64,000 bases of DNA from Streptomyces sp. NRRL S-37. Its GTDB lineage: Bacteria; Actinomycetota; Actinomycetes; Streptomycetales; Streptomycetaceae. Under the pieces are notes generated by a model that saw only the letters and a list, made by a program, of their open reading frames with translations, had not been told where the DNA came from and made no database searches. Positions within the stretch are counted from its first letter, which is position 1. The number at the start of each line of letters is the position of its first letter. Below are positions 54,842 through 63,262 of this stretch, piece by piece. Made by a program: the position numbers and the translations under genes. The DNA is taken from the NCBI RefSeq assembly GCF_000721605.1, contig NZ_JOIZ01000019.1:310001-374000 (forward strand), in the 5' to 3' direction.

Positions 54842-56539
54842 ATGACGTCCACCGTGCCCAACGCGATCGAGCACGCCGACGAGCAGCAGCCGCCGATCAC
54901 CATGTTCGGCCCGGACTTCCCGTACGCGTACGACGACTTCCTCGCCCACCCGGCGGGCCTCGGACAGATACCGGCGACCGAGCACGGCACCGAGGTCGCC
55001 GTCATCGGCGGCGGCCTGTCCGGCATCGTCGCCGCGTACGAGCTGATGAAGATGGGCCTCAAGCCGGTCGTGTACGAGGCGGACCGGATCGGCGGGCGGC
55101 TGCGCACCGTCGGCTTCGACGGGTGTGACGACTCCCTGACCGCCGAGATGGGCGCGATGCGCTTCCCGCCGTCCTCCACGGCGCTCCAGCACTACATCGA
55201 CCTGGTCGGACTGCACACCCGTCCCTTCCCCAATCCCCTCGCCGAGGCGACGCCGTCGACCGTCGTCGACCTCAAGGGCGAGTCGCACTACGCCGAGACC
55301 CTCGACGACCTGCCCCAGGTCTACCGGGACGTCGCCGACGCCTGGGGCAAGTGCCTCGAAGAGGGCGCCGACTTCTCCGACATGAACCGCGCCCTGCGCG
55401 AGCGCGACGTCCCCCGCATCCGGGAGATCTGGGCGAAGCTGGTCGAGAAGCTCGACAACCAGACCTTCTACGGCTTCCTCTGCGACTCCGAGGCCTTCAA
55501 GTCCTTCCGCCACCGCGAGATCTTCGGCCAGGTCGGCTTCGGCACCGGCGGCTGGGACACCGACTTCCCCAACTCCATCCTGGAGATCCTCCGCGTCGTC
55601 TACACCGAGGCCGACGACCACCACCGCGGCATCGTCGGCGGCTCCCAGCAGCTGCCCCTGCGCCTGTGGGAGCGCGAGCCGGAGAAGATCGTCCACTGGC
55701 CGTACGGCACCTCGCTGAAGTCCCTGCACCAGGACGGCGAACCCCGCCCGGCGGTCACCCGGCTCAACCGCACCGCCGGCAACCGGATCACGGTGACGGA
55801 CGCCGACGGGGACATCCGCACCTACCGGGCGGCGATCTTCACCGCCCAGTCCTGGATGCTGCTCTCGAAGATCGCCTGCGACGACTCGCTCTTCCCGATC
55901 GACCACTGGACCGCGATCGAGCGCACCCACTACATGGAGAGCTCCAAGCTCTTCGTGCCGGTGGACCGGCCGTTCTGGCTGGACAAGGACGAGGAGACCG
56001 GCCGGGACGTCATGTCGATGACGCTCACCGACCGCATGACGCGCGGCACGTACCTCCTCGACGACGGCCCCGACAAGCCGGCCGTCATCTGCCTCTCCTA
56101 CACCTGGTGCGACGACAGCCTGAAGTGGCTGCCGCTGTCCGCGAACGAGCGGATGGAGGTCATGCTGAAGTCGCTCGGCGAGATCTACCCCAAGGTCGAC
56201 ATCCGGAAGCACATCATCGGCAACCCGGTGACCGTCTCCTGGGAGAACGAGCCCTACTTCATGGGCGCGTTCAAGGCCAACCTGCCCGGCCACTACCGCT
56301 ACCAGCGCCGTCTGTTCACCCACTTCATGCAGGAGGCGCTGCCGGAGGACAAGCGGGGCATCTTCCTCGCCGGCGACGACATCTCCTGGACGGCCGGCTG
56401 GGCGGAGGGCGCCGTCCAGACCGCGCTGAACGCCGTCTGGGGCGTCATGCACCACTTCGGCGGCGAGACCGACCCGACCAACCCGGGCCCCGGCGACCTC
56501 TACGACGAGATCGCCCCGGTGGAGCTCCCCGAGGACTGA
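54842..56539 (+). CDS. davB: Flavin amine oxidase family, DavB-like lysine 2-monooxygenase
   Basis: 565 aa from ATG 54842 (AAGGAGTCCG). FAD-binding V-I-G-G-G-L-S-G (about 54-61), the GGRLR motif, the QVGFGTGGWDTDFPNS segment and C-terminal FLAGDDISWTAGWAEGAVQTALNAVWG. It closely resembles P. putida DavB throughout, including PNPLAEAT and MSMTLTDRMTRGTY. DavB oxidatively decarboxylates L-lysine to 5-aminovaleramide. The related tryptophan 2-monooxygenases share the fold, so substrate is inferred from similarity and from the davA neighbour. Confidence 0.85.
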   Translation: MTSTVPNAIEHADEQQPPITMFGPDFPYAYDDFLAHPAGLGQIPATEHGTEVAVIGGGLSGIVAAYELMKMGLKPVVYEADRIGGRLRTVGFDGCDDSLTAEMGAMRFPPSSTALQHYIDLVGLHTRPFPNPLAEATPSTVVDLKGESHYAETLDDLPQVYRDVADAWGKCLEEGADFSDMNRALRERDVPRIREIWAKLVEKLDNQTFYGFLCDSEAFKSFRHREIFGQVGFGTGGWDTDFPNSILEILRVVYTEADDHHRGIVGGSQQLPLRLWEREPEKIVHWPYGTSLKSLHQDGEPRPAVTRLNRTAGNRITVTDADGDIRTYRAAIFTAQSWMLLSKIACDDSLFPIDHWTAIERTHYMESSKLFVPVDRPFWLDKDEETGRDVMSMTLTDRMTRGTYLLDDGPDKPAVICLSYTWCDDSLKWLPLSANERMEVMLKSLGEIYPKVDIRKHIIGNPVTVSWENEPYFMGAFKANLPGHYRYQRRLFTHFMQEALPEDKRGIFLAGDDISWTAGWAEGAVQTALNAVWGVMHHFGGETDPTNPGPGDLYDEIAPVELPED

Positions 56540-56560
56540 GCCCGCCTCCCCGCCGCGGGG

Positions 56561-57247
56561 TCAGTCCGGCAGCGGGGTGAGCAGCATGCGGCCGGCGAAG
56601 CCCACCGCCGTGTCCAGGCGTTCGGTGAACTCCCCGGCGATGTCCGGCAGTCCGCGCAGTGCCCACAGGGCGCGGGCCGCCGTCCAGGCCGCGTCCCGGG
56701 CGCGTTCCAGGCTCCACGCGCCCAGCAGATGGGTCAGCGGGTCGGCGATCCGCAGCAGTTCGGGGCCCGGGGTCAGCTCTTCGCGGATCCGGTCCTCCAT
56801 CGAGAGGAGGAGTTCGCCCACCTGGTCGAACTCGTCCTCCAGGTCGACGGGTTCGCAGGTGAGCGTACGGCAGGTGTCCACGACGGCGAGGGCGAGATCG
56901 TGGCCGATGTGCGCGTTGACGCCCGCGAGGGCGAACTGCAGCGGACGTACGCCGGGGTGCCGGCGGAACTGGAACAGCGGGCGCCAGCAGGCCGGTGGCA
57001 GCCGCTCCCGCGACACCGCGTCCACCGCCGCCAGATAGCGCTCCGCGAACCGTACGTCCAGCGCGATCGCCGCCCGCGCGTCCGGGAACCGGCCCGCGTC
57101 GATCCGCCAGTCCACGGCCTCCGTGACGGTGAGGTAGACACGGTTGAACACCGCGACCCCGTCCCGCGCGGGCAGGGCCGCGTCGAGCGCGCGCATACGG
57201 GAGACGACCCCGTCCACAGGTGTGAGGACTTGTTCGCGTTGCGGCAT
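56561..57247 (-). CDS. DUF5995 family protein
   Basis: 228 aa from ATG 57247, convergent to davB with a 21-bp gap. Mostly helical, no membrane segment. Conserved-looking elements: GVAVFNRVYLTVTEAV, the FALAGVNAHIGHDLALAVVDTC stretch with two His, and EDEFDQVGELLLSMEDRI. This pattern fits DUF5995, whose function is not known. The clustered His/Asp residues could bind metal. Shares a 101-bp divergent promoter region with the GH6 gene. Confidence 0.75.
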   Translation of the reverse strand: MPQREQVLTPVDGVVSRMRALDAALPARDGVAVFNRVYLTVTEAVDWRIDAGRFPDARAAIALDVRFAERYLAAVDAVSRERLPPACWRPLFQFRRHPGVRPLQFALAGVNAHIGHDLALAVVDTCRTLTCEPVDLEDEFDQVGELLLSMEDRIREELTPGPELLRIADPLTHLLGAWSLERARDAAWTAARALWALRGLPDIAGEFTERLDTAVGFAGRMLLTPLPD

Positions 57248-57348
57248 GAGCGCAGAGTCGCACCTTTAGGGTGGAACCAGTGGCGGCGGGCCCGGCGCTT
57301 CCCCGGAACGGGGGAACGTGCCCGTCGTGGGGGAGGGGGAGCAGTACT

Positions 57349-58551
57349 GTGTCAGGCCCGCGTGCCCAGCGCCTGTCCGCGCGGAGGGCCGAGCGCCGGC
57401 GTGTCGTCCGGCGCGGCGCGATGGTCGCGGCGGCCTCCGTGGTGGTCGCGGTCGGCACCGTCACGGGGATGATGTCGGCGGTCGGCGACGGACGCGGCAT
57501 GGACGAGGCACGCCCCGCGGTGACCTCCTCGTCCCGCCCGGAACCGCTGCACGTCGTGCCGTCACTCCCGCCCTCGCCTTCGCCGTCGGCGACGACGTCC
57601 CCTTCTCCCACGGCCGGTCCGGCGGAGAAGGCGAGCCCGAAGGCGTCCGCGTCCGGGACCGGGAAGAAGCGGCGGACCGCCCCCGTGTCCACCCGCCTCT
57701 ACCGCCACCCCGACTCCCAGGTCCTGGACTGGGTGCGGTCCCACCCCGGCGACCCGCGCCGCGCGGTCATCGAGTCCCGGATAGCCGACCAGCCGGCGGC
57801 CGTGTGGTTCGCGGACCACTCCCCGGAGACGATCACCTCCCGGGTGCGTGCCGTGACGTCGGGCGGCGCGGCACGGGGCCGGACACCGGTCCTCGTGCCG
57901 TACGCGATCCCCGACCGCGACTGCGGCGGGTACTCCGAGGGCGGGGCACCCGATCTGGCGGCCTACGACGCCTGGATCGACCGGTTCGCCGCCGGACTGG
58001 GCGGCGGCGAGGTCATCGTGATCCTGGAGCCCGACGCGATCGCCCAGTCCGAGTGCCTCTCCGTCGGGCGGCGCGCCGACCGCTTCGCCTCGCTGGCCCG
58101 GGCCGGCCGGGTGCTGAAGGAAGCCAACCCCCGGGCGCGGGTCTACTTCGACGCCGGGCACTCCGGCTGGCGCGCGCCCACCGAGCAGGCCGCCCTGCTG
58201 CGGCAGGCCGGGGCCGCCTCGGCCGCCTCCTCCGACGGCGTCTTCAGCAACGTCTCCAACTTCCATGACACCGCCGACGAGGTCGCCTACGACCGTGCCG
58301 TGCTCGACGCCCTCGGCGGACCGCCGGGCCTCGGCGCGGTGATCGACACCAGCCGCAACGGCAACGGCGCCCCGGCGGACGGCGCGTGGTGCGACCCGGC
58401 GGGCCGCAAGATCGGCCGGACCCCGACGCTGAGCACCGGGGAGGCCGGCATCGACGCCTACCTGTGGGTGAAGCTGCCGGGGGAGTCCGACGGCTGCAAG
58501 GGGGCGCCGGGCACCTTCACCCCGTCGTACGCCTACGACTTGGCGCGCTGA
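57349..58551 (+). CDS. Secreted glycoside hydrolase family 6 (cellulase-type)
   Basis: 400 aa from GTG 57349 (GGGGAGGGGGA). A basic N-terminus and hydrophobic segment (about 24-45) act as signal or anchor, followed by a Ser/Pro/Thr linker (about 60-105) and a GH6 barrel (about 110-400). Catalytic regions: PYAIPDRDCGGYSEGG with the acid Asp, VIVILEPDAIAQ, FDAGHSGW, and AYLWVKLPGESDGC. GH6 enzymes invert beta-1,4-glucan bonds. No carbohydrate-binding module is present. Its 3' end overlaps the convergent permease gene by 19 bp. Confidence 0.92.
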   Translation: MSGPRAQRLSARRAERRRVVRRGAMVAAASVVVAVGTVTGMMSAVGDGRGMDEARPAVTSSSRPEPLHVVPSLPPSPSPSATTSPSPTAGPAEKASPKASASGTGKKRRTAPVSTRLYRHPDSQVLDWVRSHPGDPRRAVIESRIADQPAAVWFADHSPETITSRVRAVTSGGAARGRTPVLVPYAIPDRDCGGYSEGGAPDLAAYDAWIDRFAAGLGGGEVIVILEPDAIAQSECLSVGRRADRFASLARAGRVLKEANPRARVYFDAGHSGWRAPTEQAALLRQAGAASAASSDGVFSNVSNFHDTADEVAYDRAVLDALGGPPGLGAVIDTSRNGNGAPADGAWCDPAGRKIGRTPTLSTGEAGIDAYLWVKLPGESDGCKGAPGTFTPSYAYDLAR

Positions 58552-59936
58552 TCACCCTCGGTGTCTTCGGTGTCGTAGGAGGACGTGCCCTCGTCGAGCA
58601 GCGGCTCCTGCGTCTTGAGGTGGGCGGGCGCGAAGACGCGCAGCGCGTGGTAGCCGGTGATGACGACCAGCGTGCCGAGCGCGATGCCGCTGAGCGAGAA
58701 GGTGTCGGTGAACTCCATCGAGACGTTGCCGACGCCGATGATGATGCCCGCGGCGGCCGGCACCAGGTTCAGCGGATTGCGCAGGTCCACCTTGGCGTTG
58801 GTCCAGATCTGCGCGCCGAGCAGGCCGATCATGCCGTACAGGATGACGGTGATCCCGCCGAGGACCCCGCCCGGGACGGCCGCCACGACCGCGCCGAACT
58901 TCGGGCACACGCCGAACAGCAGGGCGAAGCCGGCGGCGGCCCAGTAGGCGGCCGTGGAGTAGACGCGGGTCGCGGCCATCACGCCGATGTTCTCGGAGTA
59001 GGTGGTGTTGGGCGGGCCGCCGACCGCGGTGGACAGCATGGAGCCGACGCCGTCGGCGGAGATGGCCGTGCCGAGCTTGTCGTCGAGGTCGTCGCCGGTC
59101 ATCTCGCCGACCGCCTTGACGTGCCCGGCGTTCTCGGCGATCAGCGCGATGACCACCGGCAGGGCGACCAGGACCGCCGACCACTCGAAGGACGGGCCGT
59201 GCAGGGTCGGCAGCCCGATCCAATCGGCCTGGCCCACGCCGGACAGGTCCAGGCGCCAGTGGTCGGTGACCTTGCCGCTCGCGTCCGCCGAGTGGATCTT
59301 CCCGAAGACCCGGTCGAGCGCCCAGGACAGGGCGTATCCGAAGACCAGTCCGAGGAAGATCGCGACGCGGGACCAGAAGCCGCGCAGGCAGACCACGGCG
59401 AGCCCGGTGAACAGCATCACGGACAGGGCGGTCCACTGGTCCTGCGGCCAGTAGGTGGAGGCGGTCACCGGTGCCAGGTTGAAGCCGATCAGCATCACCA
59501 CCGCGCCGGTCACGACCGGCGGCATCGCGGCGTGGATGATCCGCGCCCCGAAGCGTTGTACCGCGAGACCCACCAGGAACAGCGCGGCCCCCACCACGAA
59601 CACCGCGCCGGTGACGGTGGCGCTGGAGCCGCCCTGGGCCCGGATGACCGCGGCGACGCCGACGAAGGAGAGCGAGCAGCCCAGGTAGCTGGGCACCCGG
59701 CCGCGCGTGGCCAGCAGGAAGACGATCGTCGCGACGCCCGACATCATGATCGCGAGGTTGGGGTCGAGGCCCATGAGCACCGGCGCGACGAAGGAGGCGC
59801 CGAACATCGCCACGACGTGCTGGGCGCCCAGTCCCGCCGTGCGGGGCCAGGAGAGCCGTTCGTCGGGGCGGACCACCGCGCCGGGGGCCGGGGTGCGTCC
59901 GTCGCCGTGCAGTTTCCACCGGACGCCGAGATTCAT
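58533..59936 (-). CDS. Nucleobase permease (NCS2, uracil/xanthine type)
   Basis: 467 aa from ATG 59936. About 12-14 membrane segments. NCS2 signatures: AQHVVAMFGASFVAPVLMGLDP, IAENAGHVKAVGEM (conserved Glu) and the N-x-G-x4-T-R motif in ENIGVMAATRV. Proton-coupled uptake of uracil or xanthine is expected. The C-terminus is acidic. Divergent from the thioesterase gene. Confidence 0.92.
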   Translation of the reverse strand: MNLGVRWKLHGDGRTPAPGAVVRPDERLSWPRTAGLGAQHVVAMFGASFVAPVLMGLDPNLAIMMSGVATIVFLLATRGRVPSYLGCSLSFVGVAAVIRAQGGSSATVTGAVFVVGAALFLVGLAVQRFGARIIHAAMPPVVTGAVVMLIGFNLAPVTASTYWPQDQWTALSVMLFTGLAVVCLRGFWSRVAIFLGLVFGYALSWALDRVFGKIHSADASGKVTDHWRLDLSGVGQADWIGLPTLHGPSFEWSAVLVALPVVIALIAENAGHVKAVGEMTGDDLDDKLGTAISADGVGSMLSTAVGGPPNTTYSENIGVMAATRVYSTAAYWAAAGFALLFGVCPKFGAVVAAVPGGVLGGITVILYGMIGLLGAQIWTNAKVDLRNPLNLVPAAAGIIIGVGNVSMEFTDTFSLSGIALGTLVVITGYHALRVFAPAHLKTQEPLLDEGTSSYDTEDTEGDQRAKS

Positions 59937-60111
59937 GAGCTGTCGCTTTCGTCGTACGTGCAGCGTGTCCGGACCATTGTGCGGGCTGGGCAGCGGTGCT
60001 TCGTACAGGCGGACGGGCATGGCCGACCCGGCTGAGCGTCTGCTTAGGATGAGGAAGCGCCGCTGTTCGATGTAAGCGGCATTCATCCCGTACGTCCCAG
60101 GAGTCCCGCCC

Positions 60112-60570
60112 GTGACCGCCGAAGCCCCGCTCGCCCCCGCCCTGCTCCACGGCCGGCTGATCCCCGTGACCGTCCACTTCGACGACCTCGACGCGCTGGG
60201 ACTGCTGCACAACGCCCGCTATCCGCTGCTCGTCGAGCGGGCGTGGACCGAGCTGTGGCAGGAGAAGGGCGTCCGCTTCGACGGCGACTGGGCGGCGGCC
60301 GGCGACGCCTGCAACGCGGTCCGGGAGCTGCGCATCGGCTACGAGGCCCCGGTGACCCGCGCCGGTACGTACGCGGTCCACCTGTGGCTGGAGCGGCTCG
60401 GCAGGACCGGACTGACGTACGGCTTCCGCTTCTGCTCGCAGGACGGGGCGGTGACCTACGCGCGGGGCAGCCGGGTGCTGGTGCGGCTGGACGCCACGAC
60501 CCTGCGCCCGGCCCCCTGGAGCGAGACGTTCAGGGACGGGGCTCGGGAACTGCTGCTTCCGGACGCGTGA
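60112..60570 (+). CDS. Acyl-CoA thioesterase, 4HBT/YbgC hot-dog type
   Basis: 152 aa from GTG 60112 (CAGGAGTCC). Hot-dog fold with the active-site segment HFDDLDALGLLHNARYPLLVERAW, matching the D-x-D-x-x-G-x-x-(H/N)-N-x-x-Y pattern. Hydrolyses an acyl-CoA of unknown chain. Its last 41 bp overlap the convergent MFS gene. Confidence 0.9.
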   Translation: MTAEAPLAPALLHGRLIPVTVHFDDLDALGLLHNARYPLLVERAWTELWQEKGVRFDGDWAAAGDACNAVRELRIGYEAPVTRAGTYAVHLWLERLGRTGLTYGFRFCSQDGAVTYARGSRVLVRLDATTLRPAPWSETFRDGARELLLPDA

Positions 60571-61735
60571 CTTTCGTACGGTCTCCCGCGCGCAGCACGC
60601 CCGCGAAGCCCGCGATGCCGCACGACAACACCGTCACCAGGACGAACGACACCATCAGACTGGTCGCCTGGGCCAGCAGGCCGATCGCGCTCGGGGCGAC
60701 CAGGCCCGAGGTGTAGGTGATGGTCGCGACGCCCGCGATGGCCAGGCTCGGGTTGGAGCCGCTGCGGCCGGCGGCGGCGAAGCACAGCGGCACGACCACC
60801 GCGATGCCGAGCCCCATCAGCGCGAACCCGCCCATCGCCACCGCGGGGTGCCCGGCGAACACGATCAGCAGTCCGCCCAGCAGGGCGACGGCGCCGCTCG
60901 CGCGGACCGTGCGCACGGCGCCGTAGCGGTCCACCACGTGGTCCCCGGCGATCCGGGCGAGGGCCATGGTGAGCGTGAAACCGGTGGTGCAGGCGGCCGC
61001 GAGACCGGCCGAGGTCTCCAGCTGGTCGCGCAGGTAGACCGCCGACCAGTCCAGGCTCGCGCCCTCCGCGAACACCGCGCAGAAGCCGATCGCGCCGATG
61101 AGCAGCGCGGAGCGGGGCGGCAGCGCGAACCGCGGCGGCGGCTCCTCGTCCTCGGCGGGCTGCAGGTCGAGCACCCAGGTGCAGGCGGTCACGCCCGCCA
61201 CCGTCAGGGCGGCGGCCGCGAGCGCGTGGTGCAGCCGGGCGTCCGTGCCCAGGTGGGCGGCGAGCGTGCCGGCCGCCGAGCCGACCAGGGCGCCGGCGCT
61301 CCACATGCCGTGCAGCCCCGACATGATCGACTTGTCGAGCCGGTTCTCCACCTCCACACCCAGCGCGTTCATCGCCACGTCGGACATGCCGGCCGTGGCA
61401 CCGTAGACGAACAGGGCCAGGCAGAGGGTGAGCAGGTTCGGGGCGATCGACGGCAGGATCAGCGCGAGCGTCCACAGCGCGATCAGACCGCGCAGCGCCG
61501 TGCGGGCACCGAAGCGGTGGCTGACGCTTCCCGCGAGCGGCATCGCGAGGGACGCCCCGAGCGCGGGGAAGGCGAGCGCGAGGCCCAACTGCCCGGCGCT
61601 CACCCCGGCATGGTCCTGGATCCAGGGGACGCGGGTGGCGAACGAGCCGGTGACGGCGCCGTGCACGGCGAACACGGCGGCCACGGCGTACCGCGCCCGC
61701 CTCACATCGCGCTGCTGATGGACCACTGCGCTCAT
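60530..61735 (-). CDS. MFS transporter, probably controlled by the divergent ROK regulator
   Basis: 401 aa from ATG 61735. About 12 membrane helices: WIQDHAGVSAGQLGLALAFPALGASLAMPLAG at helices 1-2 with GSVSHRFGAR (motif A variant), and GVEVENRLDKSIMSGLHGMWSAGALVG in the middle. This matches the YbjJ/FucP-like MFS branch. It diverges from a ROK-family gene 132 bp away. Confidence 0.9.
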   Translation of the reverse strand: MSAVVHQQRDVRRARYAVAAVFAVHGAVTGSFATRVPWIQDHAGVSAGQLGLALAFPALGASLAMPLAGSVSHRFGARTALRGLIALWTLALILPSIAPNLLTLCLALFVYGATAGMSDVAMNALGVEVENRLDKSIMSGLHGMWSAGALVGSAAGTLAAHLGTDARLHHALAAAALTVAGVTACTWVLDLQPAEDEEPPPRFALPPRSALLIGAIGFCAVFAEGASLDWSAVYLRDQLETSAGLAAACTTGFTLTMALARIAGDHVVDRYGAVRTVRASGAVALLGGLLIVFAGHPAVAMGGFALMGLGIAVVVPLCFAAAGRSGSNPSLAIAGVATITYTSGLVAPSAIGLLAQATSLMVSFVLVTVLSCGIAGFAGVLRAGDRTKVTRPEAAVPEPRP

Positions 61736-61784
61736 CGTCCCGCCCCTCCCGGCCGTCGGTTTCCGTCTGCGCCGCCGTAAACTA

Positions 61785-61801
61785 TCAGGAACCCTGCCTG
61801 A
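61785..61801. promoter_or_regulatory. Candidate operator between the MFS and ROK genes
   Basis: TCAGG-N7-CCTGA, a perfect 5-bp dyad in an A/T-richer patch (61777-61815) of the divergent region. A reverse-strand TAGTTT (61784-61779) next to it could be the MFS -10. Confidence 0.4.
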
Positions 61802-61867
61802 AAGATATGGGGTATCCGGGGACGGAGCATGCGCCGGCCGGCCCCGCCGATCTGGAAGGATCCCGGC

Positions 61868-63058
61868 ATGGCCGCATCCCCGAGCACCGCCAGAGCCATC
61901 AACGACCGGCTCGCCCTGCGTCTGCTCCAGCAGGAAGGCCCGCTGACCGCAGGGCAGTTGAAGCAGCTGACCGGACTGTCCCGGCCGACCGTCGCCGACC
62001 TCGTCGAGCGGCTCACCGCCGCCGGGCTCATCACGGTGGCCGGCGAGGCGGGGGAGCAGCGGCGCGGCCCCAACGCCAAGCTCTACGGCATCGTCGCGGA
62101 CCGGGCGCACCTGGCCGCGCTGGACGTCCGCACCGAGGGCGTCGCCGTGGTCGTCTCCGACCTCGTCGGCGAGGTGCTGGCCGAGGCCGCCCTGCCCATC
62201 ACCGGGGAGGCGGGCACCGGACCGGCGGTCGAACAGGCGGTCGCGCTGGTCGAGCGGACGGCGAAGGAGGCGGGCGCCGACCGGCTGCACACCGTCGGGA
62301 TCGGCGCCCCCGGGCTGATCGACCCCGCGAGCGGCGAACTGCGCGACTCCACGGGCCTGCCCGAGTGGCACCGGCGCCTGGTCGCCGTACTCCAGGAACG
62401 GTTCCCCGAGGCCCGGGTCAGCGTGGAGAACGAGACCAACCTCGCCGCGCTGGCCGAGCAGCGCGACGGCGCGGCCCGTGACCGGGACACCTTCGTCCTG
62501 CTGTGGCTGGGCCACGGCACCGGCGCCGCCGTGATCCTCGACGGCACCCTGCGCAGGGGTGCCTCCGGCGGTACGGGCGAGATCGGCTTCCTCCCGGTCC
62601 CGGGCACCCGCGGTCTGCCCTCGGCCACCGACTGCGCGGGCGGCTACCACTCCCTGGTGGGGGCGGCGGCGGTCGCGGAGCTGGCGGAGGAGTACGGCGT
62701 CGTGGCGGAGCCGGGCATCGAGCCGCCGGCGGCGGGCGCGGTACGGACGGCCGTCGCGTCGGCCGGGCCCGCCTCCCCGGAGGCACGCTTCCTCGACACC
62801 CTGGCCGACCGGATCGCGGTGGGCGTCGCCTCGGTGGTCGCGCTGCTCGACCCCGGCCACGTGGTCCTGGGCGGCGAGATCGGCCAGGCCGGCGGCGAGG
62901 CACTCGCCGCGCGGGTACGGGACCGCCTGGCCGCCCTGTCCCCCCTGCCCGCCGACGTACGGCCCAGCACCCTGGGCGGCGGCGCGGTACTCCGCGGAGC
63001 CCTCCTGACGGCCCGCGACCGCGCCCAGGACGAACTGTTCGGCGTACCCGGACACTGA
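61868..63058 (+). CDS. ROK-family transcriptional regulator lacking kinase and zinc motifs
   Basis: 396 aa from ATG 61868 (GGAAGGA). N-terminal winged HTH (about 12-75: TAGQLKQLTGLSRPTVADLVERLTAAG) and a ROK domain. The phosphoryl-transfer region reads VENETN, with Glu where sugar kinases have Asp, and the zinc loop reads GFLPVPGTRGLPSATDCAGG with only one Cys, so both sites are degenerate. It is a sugar-responsive repressor by architecture. The divergent MFS gene is the likely target. Confidence 0.9.
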   Translation: MAASPSTARAINDRLALRLLQQEGPLTAGQLKQLTGLSRPTVADLVERLTAAGLITVAGEAGEQRRGPNAKLYGIVADRAHLAALDVRTEGVAVVVSDLVGEVLAEAALPITGEAGTGPAVEQAVALVERTAKEAGADRLHTVGIGAPGLIDPASGELRDSTGLPEWHRRLVAVLQERFPEARVSVENETNLAALAEQRDGAARDRDTFVLLWLGHGTGAAVILDGTLRRGASGGTGEIGFLPVPGTRGLPSATDCAGGYHSLVGAAAVAELAEEYGVVAEPGIEPPAAGAVRTAVASAGPASPEARFLDTLADRIAVGVASVVALLDPGHVVLGGEIGQAGGEALAARVRDRLAALSPLPADVRPSTLGGGAVLRGALLTARDRAQDELFGVPGH

Positions 63059-63148
63059 GGCAGCGCCCCGAAGAGCGCGGGACCGTACCGACGTGCGGCC
63101 ACGGCAGCGCCCTGAAGGGGCGCGGGGCCGTGTTGACGTGCGGCTACC
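63059..63148 (+). repeat. Tandem 44-bp intergenic repeat of Streptomyces type
   Basis: Two diverged units, 63059-63102 and 63103-63148, each GGCAGCGCCC-(Y)GAAG...GCG..GACGTGCGGC. The block, including the following CGTGGGCGCGACCAGCCACG, resembles a repeat I recall as widespread in Streptomyces. It starts immediately after the ROK stop codon. Confidence 0.6.
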
Positions 63149-63262
63149 GCCGCGTGGGCGCGACCAGCCACGACGGCGCCACGGACGACAGACGACACCG
63201 CACCGCACGTCCGGCAGGACGCCCGGCTCCCGGCCGTCGGACGTCGTCGGCCGGACCGGTGC

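Noticed and set aside
54007..56539. Indole-3-acetamide (IaaM/IaaH) auxin pathway
   Set aside because: The amidase is a nitrilase-superfamily enzyme like DavA, not an amidase-signature IaaH, and the oxidase matches DavB better; kept only as an alternative.
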